From the NCBI GenBank assembly GCA_005281725.1, contig SSBO01000007.1, positions 6,247,415 through 6,311,414 of the forward strand: a stretch of 64,000 bases of DNA, given 5' to 3'. Positions within the stretch are counted from its first letter, which is position 1. The number at the start of each line of letters is the position of its first letter. A program made the translations under genes and the position numbers. Under the pieces are notes generated by a model, which saw only the letters and a program-made list of their open reading frames with translations, did not search any database and was not told the origin of the DNA. Positions 38,301 to 50,634 of this stretch are shown piece after piece. The DNA comes from Wuchereria bancrofti (lineage: Eukaryota > Nematoda > Chromadorea > Rhabditida > Onchocercidae).

Positions 38301-41300
38301 TCAAATATATAAATTGCCAAATAAAACTTAATATTCACGATTAATCGATAACAAAGAAATTTTGTAGCCCAATCAGAATATGGAATGAATTAAATGCTCA
38401 TTTAAATAAGAAGACATGGTGTAGCAAATGTTTAAATAGCTCTCAGATAGGATAGCTCGAATATAATTAGAATTAATGAGTTTTTCTAAAATTCAAGGAA
38501 AGAACTCTCTGCAACATACCATCTAGGCCTTAAATTTGATAGCAAAACGTACTATTATATTAAAATGTTTAAAAATTAATTTTAATTGTATTTGAAGAAA
38601 TCCCTATCTGAGAACTAATTCAACATTTGCTACTCCATGTCGTTTTTTTTTCACTTTTGATGCATTATGAAAAAATAAAAATTGAAAAAATATATTACCT
38701 TGGTAAAGTGATGAAAATGTCGTATCAGAAGCTGTGAAAAAAAGCAAAGATGCTAGAGCCGTTCTTATTTGAACAAGAAAGAAATGTTCCAAACGTGAAA
38801 CTATGTCATTTAGCGCCGATGTATTCGAAAAAGATGCTTCAGATGAAGTTAGTTCATCTTGAATCTAAAATGCTCTTATGTTACAAATAATGTTTTCTTC
38901 TTATTTGAAGATGTAGAATGTCATGAATCTAAATTAATATTTTTTAAGAATGAAACTACACCTGTTGCAAAGATGATCCAACATGTTCCACAAGTTGACG
39001 TTGTACAAATTCTATTTCATGCCTTGAAACGATTTTTAACATGGAAATATTTAATGGAAAATAAACAGTGCCTAAAAAAAAAAAAAAAAAATTTGTGGAT
39101 CGAAGTATAATAAATGCAAAAGTTAAATACCTTCTGTAAAAACCTAGAATAATATCCATACTTATTTTTTATTGTTATAAGATGAAAGAAGTACAAGATT
39201 TGAGCAATATTAAAACTGCTAAAAAAAAATTAGAAATAAAAAGCAATTAAGAATTAACCTAATATAAGCTCACACGATGACATATAACGATAAAAATGAT
39301 CAAGCGCCCGTACAACAATAGCACATTCGGGAGCATTCGTTTCCACCAAAAAACGCATTCTGACGATTTCTTCAAACTCATTCATTAATGAATCCATTAA
39401 TTGAATTAAACTATCCATTGCCTGAAACAGAAATTAGTTTTTTTGTTTTTTTCAATTCATTGAAATATCAATTTTTTTTGAACATAAAAAATTTTTGGAA
39501 GCACATTTTCTCAATATTTATGCTTTTATTGTCAAACTATTTTATTTAGACGACATGATTAACGATAACTTTTATCTAAAAAGAATATTTCTATGTGTTT
39601 CTATGCAAAAATCATATGCTACAATTCTTTTCTAACGATAATAGCCGGTAGTATGAAAAGAACAAAGATTTGAAGCATATATTTTAACCTCATTCGAAAA
39701 AAAACGCTGATTTATTGTTGTGACCAATGAAATATCGGTTAAAAAGGTACTGCAATAATTATCCACGAAAACCAGAACATCTGTTATATTCTAAAATGAA
39801 CATTAAAATAGAACTTTCACAAATTTTAAATATATGAAGAAAGAACGTGATATATATTGAGCATAAATTAATTTTCTTAAATCAATTTCTTATAGACCTG
39901 TTTCGGTGTTCGCATTGCTGTAAGCTGATCAGTTAAATTACGCTTGCAATTTTCTACAAAATTATAGTAAATAGTTGATGACTGGACGCCTAACTTCAGG
40001 AGTAAATTTATGGCTTCCGAAAGCTCATCAGATGAAATGAGACAATCAAAGACGACTTGTTTCAGCTAAAAAAAATAACAGATTATAAAGGAAGCATGAA
40101 ATAATTAGTACGATACATTAAAATGATATAAATAATTTAGTGACTGGCAAAAAATCACTAAATCTTCTCCTAAAATTGAAAGAAGAATATAAATTCACTG
40201 AAAAAGAATGATTAAAAATATCATATTCCTAGATATCATCCTGTTTAACCGAAATCCTATCCATCTCCGCAAATGCGGGAAAAAAAAATTTTCCCAATTC
40301 TGAATGAATCATATTATTTAATCCCTAAAATATCAATTTATATTACTCTTCATGAATAAATATGAACATTTCTAAAATCTGAAATTATAAGTGAAATATG
40401 TTTAACCTGTTCTTCAACTGTCTCCATTATAGTAATTGCTTCACTATATACATCAGAAATTGAAGCTATGTCATTGTAGAGTAAAAGAGATGGTTGTGCC
40501 TTTAAATAAATTTTCACTGCTTCTTCATAATTCTTCTGTTCGACCAATGCCTAGTAAACAAAAACAAAAAGAAGTGAAAGAAAAAATGACTATTCATATT
40601 TTTTGTGAGCATGTTTAAGCATTAAATGAAAAATTTATAAAAATTGAAAAGAAACTTCTAAATTACTCACTCGTAACTTTTCTGGTAAGCATAACAAAAA
40701 TTGCAACTCTTCCACTTTCTTATTAGCTTCAGAGAGCTGTGAGACATTTGTACGATGTTTGCTGAATGCTGCAGAAAAATCCTTCGACAATGCCGCTATA
40801 TTGCCCATTCGTTTTGACAAAATCTCCATTTTCTAAAGAAAATTTACAAATGAATAAATGCAAACATTAAATTAAAAACAATCAAAAAAGTTGAAACATC
40901 TCTTGTTAAAAAAAAAAAGAAAGATTCCATACCAAATTTCCATAAAAACAAAGGAGAAATTAGCTTCTCAGTGTCACCAGGATTTTTAAGTTTTATGAAA
41001 AAATCAATAGAAACAGTTCAAAGCTACCAAACATGTGCAGTAGGTCATGCAGCCATATGCCTAATGCGTTAACAATTCAAAATTTTATTTTCATTCAACT
41101 TTCATTTCCCATTTTTCAATTTCTACCGTGAAATACTTAAAAACTGAATCAGAGTAAGAAGCCAAAACCCTGTAACTATAGGGCAAAATCCATTACTCAA
41201 AAAATTGTAACGAATTTATGAATAAACTATCAGAACAAGAAAAGACATATTTAAAATGAATGGAAACATATCTCGTTCAGTATTCGCAAAAAAAAAAGGA

Positions 41301-41876
41301 AAACACTCAACCACCTTTTGAAATATTTCCCAAATACTAGAAAATAGTTGAAAATAAAGAAAATAAATTAAACTCAAGCTTAACTTACCTTGCCCATTTC
41401 CATGAAATCATTTTGCATTTTTTTCACAGTACTTGTTGCTGTAAGAAATTTGTTGTAATTTTCATAGACAAGTTGTTGCATTTTGGAGTCAAGCTGTCTA
41501 ACCTAAAAAGTTATTTGTAATAATCAAGAATACTAAATAACGCTAAATATATATAAGGTACTAAAGAAAACTAAATAATCAAACCATTGATTCAACAGAA
41601 AATTTAAAGAAATGAAGCAAAATTTTAAAAGATCTAAAATTTGGATTTGTCTTGAAAAAGTCCTGAGGTTAAGTCTCAAAACTCTGGGCTTTTCATAGCA
41701 TTAATTAAAAGTCACAAATGACTAACATTATGCACCATATCTTCTTCGATTTGAACCAATTCATGCAAACTTTTCTTCCGAAATAAATCGCTCAGATATG
41801 CTTCACTATTAAAACTTATCGAACCAATATCCAACGGGTCACCTTTGTCTTCATTTCCTTCTTTTTCATTATTCAT
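35356..41876 (-). CDS. vps-51: VPS51, subunit of the GARP/EARP tethering complexes
   Basis: Coiled-coil subunit shared by GARP (trans-Golgi, with VPS52/53/54) and EARP (recycling endosomes, with VPS50), which capture endosome-derived vesicles. Exons 5' to 3' on the minus strand: 41876-41727, 41502-41389, 40832-40671, 40550-40407, 40324-40250, 40065-39898, 39790-39689, 39421-39259, 39071-38962, 38864-38699, 38240-38027, 37613-37481, 37014-36892, 36321-36178, 35775-35668, 35514-35356. These give 744 residues, close to other animal VPS51 proteins. The N-terminus carries the family signature [20 protein letters not shown] (about 13-32) and [20 protein letters not shown] (about 59-79). It is followed by the heptad-like helix [20 protein letters not shown] and the [12 protein letters not shown] region (about 131-142). 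The start is the first ATG after an acceptor at 41895-41896. The gene is divergent from SNX3 and convergent with carboxypeptidase copy 2. Confidence 0.93.
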
Positions 41877-41896
41877 TATTCGTCCTTTACAATCCT
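41877..41896 (-). promoter_or_regulatory. Splice acceptor just before the VPS51 start (trans-splice candidate)
   Basis: On the minus strand TTTTTTTCTTTTCAG ends 18 bases before the ATG. I see no obvious upstream exon, so this may be a spliced-leader addition site. A non-coding first exon with a cis intron is the alternative. Confidence 0.45.
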
Positions 41897-44420
41897 GAAA
41901 AGAAAAAAATAATTCCGTATTGATTCCAGATTACAAAAATGCATCTAAAATTAATAAATTATATACTTAGACTACTAGACAATTAATAGAATTACAGCTA
42001 CAAAAATATACCAGTCACTAATTTATAATGAACTAATCTTTCACTTATAAATTATCATTAATCAAACTGGAACTATAAAATAAGTAGTAATCAATAAAAT
42101 AATCATTAAAATAGTTAGGAAAATAATCTACAAACAAATAATAGTGTAACTGGTAAAATGTACGATACGATAATACAAAAAGGAATCCTAGCAGTACAAC
42201 AGCTTTCGTAGAGATTTAATGGAATAATTGCTATAAATATGTGTATTTTTATAGTAATACTTATAATAATTACTTATAGTAATTACAAGTTAGTACATAG
42301 AAAAAAAATGTAATACATTGAAAAAAAAAATCAATGCCATATACAGCCACGCATAAAAATATATAAAATATAATTTAAAATCACATATTACAATAGTTTA
42401 ATCAATCAAAAATCAGTGACCCCGAAAATTTTCACAGCTCTGCAATTTATGAAAATTAACGGACCGCGAAATGTATTAAGCGCATTTGGTTCTTCAGCTC
42501 TTTTTTTTTCGTCACATTTACGCACAATGAAATTTCGTATTCTTTGTCATTTCTATGTTTATGAACTGTTGTTGATTCATTAGTTAAAATTATTTGATAT
42601 TGGAGTGATATTTACGTATTATATGAGATGTCATTTTTACTTCAATCATTTATGTTTAAATTTAATTTTTGTAATTTTGAAATTGAATTAAATTTTTTTT
42701 TTTCAGTTTTATATGTTTTCTTTTTGATTTTCCTTTCCTTTTCTTTTTTTAAAAAAAGAATTTAAACGCCATAAAATTCATATTTGAGAGATATAATATT
42801 ACGGCAAATTAATGAAACAAATTAGCACACTAACTGACAGCAAATTAACAATTGTAATAATTAATTGTATCATTTGTTTGATAATCATCAATTTTATCAT
42901 TTGCTTAATCATTACGAAACTTTCTTCTTGCTCTATCATTTTCTTATCGCTGTTAGCCATTATTGCTACTTTATTGCCATCGTAACGAATGAATGAATGA
43001 ATGAATGAAACGAAAAGTATTATTCATCATAACATAATATATTATTCCCAAGCTATGGAATATTTTGCTCTGACCTTTTTCAATTTCATTCACATTGATC
43101 TCTATATGCCTACTAACTTTTATTTCGAATATTAAACTAATATATCGATAGATGTAAGAAAATTTTTATTGTATCAATTTAAAAACCACTTATTATCTTT
43201 GATATGAACAAATGTTGTGAGATTTCCTTTCCTTTTTCAGTTTTTATATGTTCCTTTTTTTTTTAAATATCTTGTAGTTTTTTCCATTTTAAAGTAATGT
43301 TTTAATTTTTAATTATGTATTATACAAATCTAATAACGATTATGAATAACATTGCTTAGCGGAATGATTTAATAGTTGATATTGAGTGGCTTTATCGTAT
43401 TCCGTATACTTATCCAGTTTATTCAATCATACCATTAACAGAAAACCCATTTTTATGTATAATTGAACGAGTTATGTTGCATTGATCATGATGATCTATA
43501 CTGATAAAGAAATTTTCGCAAATTATTTTGATAGAATCAGTTTTCTGACTTAAGATAATCTGTTGATTTAAGAAAAAAAAGATCAAGATTGTTAAAAAAA
43601 ATCTCATTTTTTTTTCAAATGTTGAATCATTTCTTATCAGTAATGCAACATGGCTTTTATCAGTAATGTGTCATCGATGTCTGCTAATTATCTCCACCAC
43701 AACAGCTAATTAAATTACCACTTTAAGTAGGACTTACATCAATTACTCGATCACATCTCGAAATTTGATATTATCAGGAATTCTAATAAATAGTTTCACT
43801 TGCACGCGAACTTAAATGCTCAAAATTTTTCCAATGAAAAAATTTTTTTTTAATCAGAATATTTTTGTAAAAAGAAATTTATTTTTCTGATAAATAATTC
43901 AAATATCAAAAATTATTAATAAACAGAAAAACTATTTCCAAGTATTTTTTTCTTGAAATAAAAAGACGAAATTAATGCTTAAAGTAGAAGTTTAATAAGT
44001 TTTCGACCATCTGTCAACCTTATTTTCTTTTCTTTAATTTTTAGTAATAACTTAAAATTTTCACTTAGAAGATGAGAGTGGAATATTTACCAATGTTTGT
44101 TTATCGCGTTGTTGTTTACAAAATGGTTGAATGCAATATGTGTGCATTTATACATAAGTGACGTAAACATTATATACATATGTACGTATAAGCAGAAATA
44201 TGTACATATATTTATGCATTCATATTTTGTTTTATGTTTTTTTTTTCTTTGAATTATTTCTTCTGATATATAAAATTTCAATCTTTTCCAGTATTAACGA
44301 GATAAAGTTAAGATTCTTTTTTCATAGATAACGTTATCGTTTTTACGCCGTTTAACGTTTTCGTTTCAGTTTAACTATAAATGTATTTAATGCTATATAT
44401 TAACATTCATTTTTTTTTTC
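41897..44420. other. Divergent intergenic region between VPS51 and SNX3
   Basis: About 2.5 kb with no convincing exon. It should contain the promoters of both genes. Visible items are a short GAAT run (about 42987-43010), two similar TTTTTCAGTTTTATATG-like sites (about 42702 and 43237) and a minus-strand open frame at 43419-43607 that begins like a signal peptide but has no supported continuation. Confidence 0.55.
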
Positions 44421-44428
44421 TTTTTTAG
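44421..44428 (+). promoter_or_regulatory. Splice acceptor abutting the SNX3 start codon
   Basis: TTTTTTAG ends exactly at the A of the ATG at 44429. A message spliced here has its start codon directly after the joined leader, as is common for spliced-leader mRNAs. A 5' UTR intron is the alternative. Confidence 0.5.
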
Positions 44429-46165
44429 ATGAGTGGTAGCAGTGCAACTGTCGTGACGCAGCGTTTAGCTCCGAAACGTCAAACGCTAGATGAGGCATAT
44501 GCACCACCGGCGAATTTTCTAGAAATTGAAGTGATCAATCCGATAACTCATGGTGTTGGTAAAATGCGCTATACCGATTATGAGATTCGACTAAGGGTAA
44601 TATATTGTGATAAAATTGCTAATGAAGATATGCAAAACTAAATTTTAATAAAGCGAATAAGGATTTTAATTAACTTATGTGAGATTAGACTATGCATATT
44701 ATATTTGTTTCATAAAGTTTTTTATTCTTACATGCGTTCGATAGCTATCAATTGCTGTTAATGTAGAAGACTTTATATAATTTTTGGAATGTACACTGAT
44801 TAAATATCTATGCATTTACCATTTAGTACGATAGGTTTTTTGTTTAATTTGATTTTAATGATTATAAGATTAAATTACATCGCTGTAAGATTATATTCGT
44901 ATAATAAACTATGAGTAGTCAGAAATTAGTTAATTACATTGTATAAAATTATGACTTAGTTTGCTAATTGCTTAACTGTGACAAATTGCTTAATTATGCA
45001 TAACTGTTGCCATTTGATACTTCTATAAGGGATTTTAAAGTTATTTCATGGAGTGTTGTTTCATATTAAATGAGTTATTTTGATTTGCAGACAAATTTGC
45101 CGATATTTAAGCATAAAGAATCAAGTGTTCGTCGTCGTTATTCCGATTTTGAATGGCTTCGAGGTGAACTGGAGCGTGATAGCAAGGTATATATTGCTTT
45201 TATTACTAATTAAATGTTTAATCTAAAAAAAAATTACTGTTGTTTTGAAAAGTATTGGACAGATACTGCTGTTTTGAAACAATGATGTTACTGTTTTATT
45301 ATAAAATATTTAGATTAATTAATTTAATTGCAAAACTTTCATCTTTCATCATGATTGGTAGCAATTACAGCATTACATAGGATTGAGTTGAAATTTCTTC
45401 CTTGTTTCAGCGGGAAAATAGATATCTACCTGTATGTTCAATATTCATTTAACAGTCGAAATCATCGAGTTAATTAGATGGAATGATTGTTGCACTGATC
45501 TGACTTGTAGGACATTTTTTTTTTGTGATCGCGTTGTATATTTTCATTATTTTAGATTGTTGTACCAACTTTACCTGGTAAGGCATTTAAACGACAATTG
45601 CCGTTTCGTTCTGACGATGGAATATTTGAGGACTCATTTATCGAGGAAAGGAGGAAAGGCTTGGAATTGTTCATTAATAAGTAATGATTCTTATTGAAGA
45701 TTTTTTTCTTACTATTGACTTTATGACTATATTTCTCACCTTTCAGGTCTGAAACATTTGTCTAAATCATTTCGTTTAACGCAAAAGTTTTTATGAAAAG
45801 CAGCTTTTGATTTCCTTATGTATCTTTTTTTTTTTATGACTTCAAAATTTGAATATTGTGCTTCCATGCTAAAGTGGTTTAATGACTCTTGGTAGGACTT
45901 TCCGATACTTTCAATACGTTTTACCATTGATAGGATATTCCTGAAGTTTTTATGCTTCTCGATGTAACGTTTAATCCATCAAAAGGCATACAGAAATTGG
46001 ATCTATGCCATTAGTGTTATTACCGATAATTTTTAAAATAAACATTTTTTTTTGTTCAGAGTTGCTGGACACCCACTTGCCCAAAATGAACGGTGCTTGC
46101 ATATCTTTCTGCAGGATACAATAATTGACAAGCATTATGTTCCTGGGAAGATTCGTCTCACATAA
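44429..46165 (+). CDS. snx-3: Sorting nexin 3 (PX-domain retromer adaptor)
   Basis: Small peripheral endosomal protein that binds phosphatidylinositol 3-phosphate and works with retromer in retrieval of cargo such as Wntless to the Golgi. Exons: 44429-44596, 45091-45186, 45556-45680, 46060-46165, giving 164 residues, essentially the usual length (human SNX3 is 162). The whole protein is one PX domain with short ends. The PI3P-binding signature [11 protein letters not shown] is at 70-80, with the critical Arg equivalent to human R70. The proline-rich membrane loop ([16 protein letters not shown]) and the conserved end [20 protein letters not shown] follow. Frames and phases join perfectly (0, 0, 2). 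It lies head to head with VPS51, another endosome-to-Golgi factor. SNX12 is a close vertebrate paralogue; invertebrates usually have the single SNX3-type gene. Confidence 0.97.
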
Positions 46166-47257
46166 ATGTTTGCACTAGTTTATTGTGGTATTCATTGCCA
46201 TACAACCATGGAACCAGCTGTTTCTCTTCTTTTTTTTTTTCTTTATTTTTATTTGAACAATATATTAGGCTTCAGTGAAGCAATTTTTTGTACAAGTTAA
46301 TCTTTCTGTTGAAAAATGTATAAGATTTGTTACTTAATCTTATTGTCATTATTATAAGTGATGTATCGCATTTTCTTTTCACTTCGTTTAAGAATAAGTT
46401 AGTGGTCTAATACTTGGTTGGTTATATTTGTTGTCGCTTTAGCGTGTTTTATTATAATGATGAGAGCGAAGTAAGTTACACATTACTATACAGCGCTTAA
46501 GTCTGACTAAATATAGCTGTTAACCATGCATAAGGTAAAAAAAAGTTTCCTATTAATTCATTAAACAGTTAACATAGCTTATGAAATGTGAAATATAGAG
46601 CTGATTGAGGAGCTGACTATTTACATAGCATTTACTTTTAATTATAGCTACTTTAGTAATTGTCTTTTTTTTTTTTTTATCACTGTTACTATTATTAGCA
46701 GACGAAGAATTGAGGTAATGTTTGTAATATTTTACTGTTCTCTCTATTTCTACCTGTTCATATGTTTATAGAATTCAGCTTTGTATTTTATATCCTCCTT
46801 TTCTCTTCCTTTTTTGATTAAGTCCTCGTTTTATTGTGTCAAATTTCAGAGATAATGACATTTCATCAAATTCTAAGTACAAAATTTAGAAATCCTTCCT
46901 GCTTCTTTTTCATAGACAGAAGAATAAGATTCATGTATTATATTTTTACATTCATGGGTTCTCAATATTACGAAAAAAATATGCTATACTGATTAACAGC
47001 TATTATTAGTATCTCGAGATTTCTTAAATCTGAAGCTATTCCTTTTCAACTTTTAAATTATCCTAAAAAAAATTTTTCTAATTTACCATTTGGAAATTAT
47101 CCATTGTCGCCTTACAACTGTTGCCATACATTTTACGATTTACTGTTTTCAATTACATACCATTATCCGATTAGTTAATCATAACCTATTTATGGAATGC
47201 TTTTGTTATCAGGATGATTGGTATAACTTTTTGTATGATACAATCAATGTTATTGTG

Positions 47258-47286
47258 ATATGATATGATATGATATGATATGATAT
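47258..47286. repeat. (TGATA)n pentanucleotide microsatellite
   Basis: About five to six consecutive TGATA units. This is a short, clean microsatellite with no coding content. Confidence 0.9.
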
Positions 47287-50200
47287 AACGCCGATAACTG
47301 TTGTGCAAAATCCATCTTCGCCAGATTACCTATTTTCCATTCTCAATTCATTCGTTCTTGCATAAATGCCATTTAGTTATTATGCGACGTTCATCAGTTA
47401 TCGATAAGGCGAGCAATGGAATGTTATTTGTATGGTAAATTAACTGCATAAAAGTTGCAAAATTTCCTCTTCATAACTTCCTATCTTTTTATTTATTTTT
47501 TTTTTCTTTTTTTCTTTATTTTCTGATTTTATAATATTTCCGTAGAAAAATGCATTATTGATTTAAATCAAATTATATGTTAGGTAATTTACATGTTTAG
47601 TTGTTCACACTTCATATCCATTATCTTAATGATAAAAAAAAAAAGTTTTTCATATATTCATGAGTGTTCCAGTTGTTTTATTGATTTCCCATTAAGAATC
47701 ATTTTTTTTTTTTTTTACTTTTATATAATTCCTGAAAATTTTGTGGTAATTTACTACTTATCAATAATGCATTTTCCTGTTCAGTTTAATTTCATTTATA
47801 CACTTTTTCCTTTTTTCTACGGTTCTTCACTGTATGATACGGTAGACTGTTGCATAAAGATTATTCCACTGTGTTAAATTTTATTTACTATTGGTATAGC
47901 TAAATTTTACATTACAAATTACAAAAAAATTCGAAATAAGCTTACACCTGAAATTTGTTATAGTTACAAGGAAACAAATAAAAAAAGACGAAATACTGAT
48001 TACTACCCGATATTATAGCTCAATCTTCTCGGTCAAATTATATAATTTAATTAATTGCATATGGCATTTCGTATGGTTGAAATTATTTTATTGTAATTTT
48101 TACACGACCAGAAATTAAATGTCTTCGTTTTCATTTTCAAACAAATTTGTTAACTTGTAAAGTTTATGAAATTACTTGGAAACATTTTCAAACAAATTGC
48201 TCCATTATTTATTAGACTTTCTTAAAAGGAATTGAAATGTCATTAAATATTATAGAATATTTGTTACTAATTTGTACTTACTAATATAACATTGTGTATA
48301 TCTCAGTTTATCTCATCTAAATTCTAGTTTTTCACCTCATTCGACTTATTATTCTATCGAAAATTAGTTCTGATAAAAATTGTCCAAAATAATTTGCATC
48401 AATTATCAAGACAAATAATCAATTATTAAAAAAAAATTAAATGATTTATCAAGACAAATAAGTTAATTAATTATCGTTGCTTTTTCAATTATTAAATTAA
48501 AGCTAATTTAATAATTCTTAAATTTTAAAATTGATGGATTTTTTCCCTCATTTTTGTTTCTTTTTTCTCTCCGTCTGTCTTTCATCTTCATTTTGTCTCC
48601 TTTTTTTTTTCTTTTTTTTTCGAAGCAATAAAAAGAAATTACTGAAAATGTTACACCAATTAATCAATAATAGTAACTAACAATTGAAAAATTAAGATTC
48701 AATTTTACTGGACAAAAATATTTACCAAATGTTATGAATTAGTCAATGGCAAATGTTCCAGTATTTTCTTCATCTTTCTAAATGTGCTGCATTTTTTTTG
48801 CTCCTTCTCTCTCTCTTCTTTCTTAATTTTATTTTGCATCTTTTTCTTGCTTATTTATTGTAAAAATTTTAATAAACAAAAATCATAATAATGATAATGA
48901 TGATAAAATTTTTCATTAATAATAATAATTTGCAAAATGATTGAAATTAAATAATTTTTTTATTAGCACTTGTGCTTCATATCGGTTTTATTTTATTCAT
49001 TTTTTCTATATTTCTTAGAATTTTTATTTCCATTCCTTTTCATATGTTTTTTTTTTCATCATAAAAAGAAAATTGAAATAATTTAATTTGACGCAAATTG
49101 CTCATATTTCATTTTCCAACATTGTTGTTTGTTTGAAGCATAATTTCAATTTTAAAATTAAACATATTTATTAGTCTAAATAAGAAAATTTGCGAATATT
49201 TTCTTCTTTTCTCTTTCTTTTCCATTTTTCTCCATGTTTAATTTTAAAATTAAGTGTAGATATTGTGAAAATTTTACGTAAAATGATAAATTTAAATTAA
49301 CGATAATTTATGATAAATTTTATGGTAATAATTTGCTGTATTAATTGATCATAAATTGATAATAATAATTTATCAGTGTATGTTAGCATTTCTTGAATAA
49401 GTCTTTTGGAAGAAGATAAATTTAAATATTAATGAAACATTTTTTCTTCCTTTTTACTTCTATGTAAATAATAATTATTATCTCTTCGATAAGGACAAGA
49501 AATAATTTTTTAAAGAAATTTTAAATTTTTTAAAATTTAATATAAAAATATGTAAAAAGCATGTAATAGCAATTACTTTATTCAGTAAACACCTGCATTA
49601 ACAAATGCTCGTAATTAATTGTTGAGTTTAAATTTTGTAGTGGTATAAATAAATAGGCAAATATATGGTAAAGAAATTTCAGGAATTATATGTCAGTTAA
49701 GAAATGTTTTAAAATGTGAATTTTGCTGGCAGATATGAATCAAAATTTATGTTACGTCTGCTGAAAAAAACTAACAAATGAGAAAAGATTTGATAAAAAA
49801 AAATCGGTTTTTTTTTTCTCAAATGGTTTTAAAATTGACAATTGGAATGAAAATGTGATTATGGTTAATTTAAATAAGCGAAAAAAATTGTTGACAAATA
49901 TGAAATAAAATTAACAATTATATGTTTAAGTTTTTGTGAAAGATTAAACATGAAAAAAGATGAAAATATCAATTTTAAATGATTATTTGTCATTTAATCT
50001 TGTCAAATTTTTATCTCTGTCTAAATAATCTTTCTTTTTTTTGATATAATCACATAGGTGCATTTAATAACATAAAAAATTATAAGATTTAGACTTTATT
50101 CTAAAATATTGATAAAATATTTTTGCTTTTCTCAGTTCTAATTTTTCTTTATTTTTCACATATTCAAGTTACAGAAACAATTTTTAATATCAATAATTTA

Positions 50201-50591
50201 GGCAGAAAACTTTATATTTTTGTACTAAATTTAATTAATTATGGTGAAGTAATAGGCAATGTTTGATTCGGTATTTTTTTTTGAACTTAAAGTCGAATAA
50301 TTAATATTTATACTTACTTACTGTGTTCATTAATTACCTATTTTTTTTCTTTTTTGTGCAATTTCGATTTAAGTGTTTTGATGCATAAGCGATAGAATTT
50401 TTTCTTTTGTCTTTTATCAGACTATCAGCAAAGTTTTAACAAATAATTATTATAATATTTATTGAATTATCCGCCTTTTCACTTATTTCACCTCATTATT
50501 TTAATTTTTTGCAATTTCCTACTTTATTCAGCATTTCTTTACTCCTATAGCAATAGGATTATATTTAATCGTCTTTTTTAAATTTTAATTT

Positions 50592-50603
50592 TTTCTTTTT
50601 CAG
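50592..50603 (+). promoter_or_regulatory. Splice acceptor before the Aster-like first coding exon
   Basis: A TTCTTTTTCAG acceptor ends at 50603, 31 bases upstream of the first ATG (50635). Two in-frame stops do not lie between the chosen ATG and the body of the exon. It is either a spliced-leader site or the end of a 5' UTR intron. Confidence 0.4.
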
Positions 50604-50634
50604 TTCTAAATAATTGGAAATTTTGAATATAGCA

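Larger units (their letters stand above)
46166..50603. other. Intergenic region between SNX3 and the Aster-like gene
   Basis: About 4.4 kb. It begins with the SNX3 3' flank, for which I see no clear canonical AATAAA nearby. It includes a small TGATA pentanucleotide run (about 47258-47286). No exon could be supported on either strand; the open frame at 47593 reads as random Phe/Ile-rich translation. Confidence 0.55.

Noticed and set aside
45434..45697. 87-residue open frame overlapping SNX3 exon 3
   Set aside because: It is a shadow in the wrong frame; the correct frame gives the conserved PX-domain sequence.
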